Positions 26,291-28,565 of a stretch of DNA of 28,565 nt are shown one piece after another. The notes under the pieces were generated by a model, which was given only the letters and a program-made list of their open reading frames with translations, was not told where the DNA came from and did no database searches. The stretch is from Chara braunii (taxonomy: Eukaryota > Streptophyta > Charophyceae > Charales > Characeae). Numbering within the stretch: the first letter of the stretch is position 1; every line of letters starts with the position of its first letter. The stretch covers positions 2,069,346-2,097,910 of the forward strand of contig BFEA01000046.1 in assembly GCA_003427395.1 (NCBI GenBank), read 5' to 3'. The position numbers and the translations under genes are program-made.

Positions 26291-26358
26291 ACCTAAGTGG
26301 TTGAGGGCAACACTTACTGTTAGAGTTGACTTTGCTGCCCTAACCCTAACCTAAGTGG
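26166..26358 (+). repeat. GAGTTGACTTTGCTGCCCTAACCCTAA repeats
   Basis: A unit beginning GAGTTGACTTTGCTGCCC and running into CTAACCCTAACC appears at about 26167, 26263 and 26323. The first two are one copy duplicated by the assembly join; the third is real. Only two CCCTAA units occur together. Confidence 0.75.
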
Positions 26359-27342
26359 GGCAGCGTGGCTAAGGGAAGCTGCCCCCACCTGGTTAGGTCA
26401 TGTGGGGTCGACATAGAACCTAACCAGGTTGCTTGAGAGTGAGATTAGGGTGGCGAGACATTTCGAGGGGACTTCATGCGGCGATTTGAGAGAGGCGACA
26501 ATGAGAGGCACTGGCACTCGGAATCTGATTCAAGGGAGACAATCGACATCTTAAGGGTTGCCCTCAAGTTGGCGAGCTTGAGGGTCAGCGGCCACTCAAC
26601 ATCTACGGACTGCAAGTTGCTACTTTGTTCTTCAGCATCGACGGGGGATCTGGCGTTGCACTCTGGTGTTGGAGTCGGACCCTCCTACGACACAAATCGG
26701 TTTGGCATTGACCTCTTGTCTTCTTGGTTGGGATATGGAGTTCATTCTTCTTGGATTAGGACACCCATTGCCGAGGGGATCTTGGCTGATACGTTTCACA
26801 TGTCTTTTGGGATTGCACTGTCCCCACTCAATTCTCCATTGTTGCATTTAGTCACTCGTTGTCTGGTTTGCTGTACGGTCACGGAGCTGGTCAGACTGGA
26901 CTCGAGAGGACCTCGTAAGCAGTCTGATCAGACTGGGTCGCTGCATCAGACCTCTCGTTTGAATTTGTTTGTTTTTCTTTGGTTTGCTGCTCTATACTTC
27001 CAAATGAAATGCCGTTGTCGGGATAGAAACCCCTGTGAGGGTTTCTACCCGAGTTTTTCAAGGTCAGACGCTGTCCGATTTTTGGATTGAGGAACTTGAT
27101 GAGATTGACGTTGCCAAAGTTAGTCAGACCAACCCTATAATTGAGAAATCGAGAACCAGACGTCGTTGACGTGGGACGACATCGACATCCGTTTGAGACA
27201 GCGGAAGTCGGCACTGTCGTCCGCGGTTCTCGATGAGGTCATAGTAGTGGGCAGTCATGGAAAAACTAAAGTTAGGCCTAGTCTACCTAAAATAATGTAA
27301 CAGCCGCGCGATTCAGGACGCTAAAAAGAGGTGTGCGCCGGG

Positions 27343-27349
27343 TATAAAG
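27343..27349 (+). promoter_or_regulatory. Possible TATA box upstream of the hairpin field
   Basis: TATAAAG in a GC-rich context (GGGTATAAAGTCGC). If used, transcription from about 27373 would run through most of the hairpin field. It is a single motif without other support. Confidence 0.3.
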
Positions 27350-27566
27350 TCGCAACGCAGGGGGGATAGGAAGGAAAGTTTAATTCTAGGGCCGCGGGGC
27401 TTGACGCTGAGCCAAGGGGTTGATAGGCCGATGCCAAGGTCACGCGGCCAACTGAGCGTGCAGGGCTGTGAGTTGGCGGGGCCGACAAGGCCACAGACAG
27501 GCAGGCAGGCAGGGTTGGCAAGGCCATAGGCAGGCGGGGCCTGCACAGCCCCGACGGGATGAATAA

Positions 27567-27634
27567 CTACTGGGCAAGCTCTTCTTATAGAAGAGCTGCT
27601 CCTACCTATACTGTGGTAGGAGCTAGCCCAGTAG
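27567..27634 (+). other. Perfect three-way-junction inverted-repeat structure
   Basis: An outer 9-bp stem (CTACTGGGC 27567-27575 with GCCCAGTAG 27626-27634) encloses two adjacent 9-bp hairpins. One is AGCTCTTCT-TAT-AGAAGAGCT (27577-27597). The other is GCTCCTACC with GGTAGGAGC (27598-27606, 27615-27623; loop TATACTGT). All 27 pairs are Watson-Crick, and only three bases at the junction are unpaired. It could form in RNA or in extruded single-stranded DNA. The arms do not have tRNA dimensions. Confidence 0.85.
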
Positions 27635-28565
27635 GTTCGAGTACAGGAGTGTCACCCGGTGGACACCGGGATCGAATCTGAGAGGTAACATCCTAACGGG
27701 CTGGCTCCTTTTGGAGCAGCCCAAGGCCTGAGGGTGGGCGTGGCCGATTTTCGGCCGTGCGATCTTCGAGATCGCGTGGCTGAAATCAGCCGCACCGACA
27801 TGGCATGGCCCTGTGTGAGGATGACTCGCACAAATCAAGAAATGACCCGAGTTTTTTTTTCTTTTTTGGGGAAAAAAAAGTAAAAAAAAAGACAAAGGGG
27901 GACAATTTACCTGCCCGCTTCTGGACGCATAAGCGCCCAAATACGGGCACTGTAGGGATAGCACCAGCGACAAGGTGAGTCGTTTCCTTTCTTCTTTTTT
28001 TTCTTTTTGTTCTTGTTGCTTGGTGCCACTAGGGTGAAACGGCACGACGGGGGGGTGGCCGTTGGAGAAGGAAAAAAAAACAATATAAAAGAAAAAAAAG
28101 AAAGAAAAAACTAAAACACTAGAATCTAGCGTGCCAGCTGGCGCGCGATGAAGTGACTGGGAACTCGAAAGTTCCCAGAAGTGTTGCAGGCGCCCGTTGG
28201 AAACGGGCAGCCACGTTTAGGTAGAAGTTGTGTTGTTGTTGTTTTTTTTTTTCTTATACCATGTTCGATATTTTTTTTGTTCTTTTTTTAGTTAGATTTT
28301 ATTCGTGCACACCCGTTCGTTTGCGGACGAACGGGCTGTCTAGTTGGATTCGTACCGACTCTTCAAGGGGCTGAGCCCCGACTGCCCATCTGCGGATGGG
28401 CGAATGAATTTGCCGCCCATGAGCGACTACGTGTGGAGAGGCCGTAGGCGTCCAGGTACGGGCGAGGGGGCAAAGTGGAAAGGAAGCCCTGTTGGGCTTG
28501 ACTCTAGTTCGACTCTGTGAAGTGAAGGGGCAGCCGTTCGTTCTGAACGACAAGCAGCCCCTGTA

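Larger units (their letters stand above)
26355..28565. repeat. Dense field of short near-perfect hairpins
   Basis: Stems, given as left arm/right arm: 26357-26364/26378-26385; 26387-26398/26418-26429 (12 bp); 27019-27032/27039-27051 (13 bp, bulged A); 27447-27453/27471-27477; 27535-27540/27548-27553; the three-way junction 27567-27634; 27655-27661/27664-27670; 27698-27708/27713-27722 (10 bp, bulged G); 27742-27747/27751-27756; 27759-27765/27769-27775; 27778-27783/27786-27791; 27812-27819/27825-27832; palindrome 28133-28142; 28157-28165/28170-28178 (9 bp, CGAA loop); 28189-28198/28202-28212 (10 bp, bulged A); 28312-28320/28327-28335 (9 bp); 28367-28371/28375-28379; 28384-28390/28395-28401; 28484-28489/28494-28499; 28527-28531/28557-28561 enclosing an inner hairpin. 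No convincing gene overlaps them. Confidence 0.85.

Noticed and set aside
26281-26350. Telomeric repeat (CCCTAA)
   Set aside because: Only two adjacent units occur, inside a larger repeated unit; too short for telomere or interstitial telomeric sequence.
26476-27090. 204-codon ORF on the plus strand
   Set aside because: No domain, irregular composition, and it runs through a 13-bp hairpin (27019-27051). It may be a chance frame in the leader of the third element.
27567-27660. tRNA gene or tRNA-like element
   Set aside because: GGTTCGA and GATCGAATC strings suggested a T-arm, but the flanking bases do not pair, the arms are all 9 bp, and no acceptor/anticodon layout fits.

Overview
This is a eukaryotic nuclear contig from a plant-lineage genome. 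The evidence is several decayed Ty3/gypsy retrotransposons, primer-binding sites matching plant initiator tRNA-Met (TGGTATCGGAGC), a TATA box and AATAAA signal, AG|GTGAG splice-donor context, long microsatellites and assembly Ns. There are no bacterial operons, CRISPR arrays or rRNA genes. My best guess is a charophyte alga of the Chara type, judged from the style of the pol proteins; this is an impression and not a database result.

Layout. (1) 1-1001: a (CA)n tract, then a sequence matching every core position of a type III hammerhead ribozyme (223-278), then a GC-rich, hairpin-rich segment. (2) 1002-5584: a Ty3/gypsy element (A) with similar terminal repeats, a polypurine tract and a broken pol; gag and protease are missing. 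(3) 5585-6839: no gene seen. (4) 6840-13226: a non-retroelement block with a TATA box, a 134-codon ORF, a family of small paralogous ORFs (10416, 11355, 11966), a 170-codon ORF and an AATAAA signal. (5) 13417-13738: a second copy of element A's leader. (6) 14456-24869: a tandem LTR-internal-LTR-internal array of a second Ty3/gypsy family (B). The first internal region has gag, protease, RNase H and integrase but no reverse transcriptase core. The second stops inside gag. (7) 24870-26136 and onward: a probable LTR of a third family that cuts into the second gag, followed by its primer-binding site. (8) 26355-28565: about twenty short, near-perfect hairpins, including a three-way junction.

How it fits together. 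The retroelements are dead: stops, frameshifts and catalytic substitutions are frequent. The copies still allow comparisons that show shared architecture, such as a hydrophobic N-terminus on Gag and arrays of TTGAC (W-box-like) sites in the leader. The least explained and most interesting parts are the hammerhead, the hairpin-dense domain and the small-protein family at 10.4-12.2 kb, whose members align without gaps. Four single-N positions, three with exact flanking duplications, are probably assembly joins and should not be read as biology.
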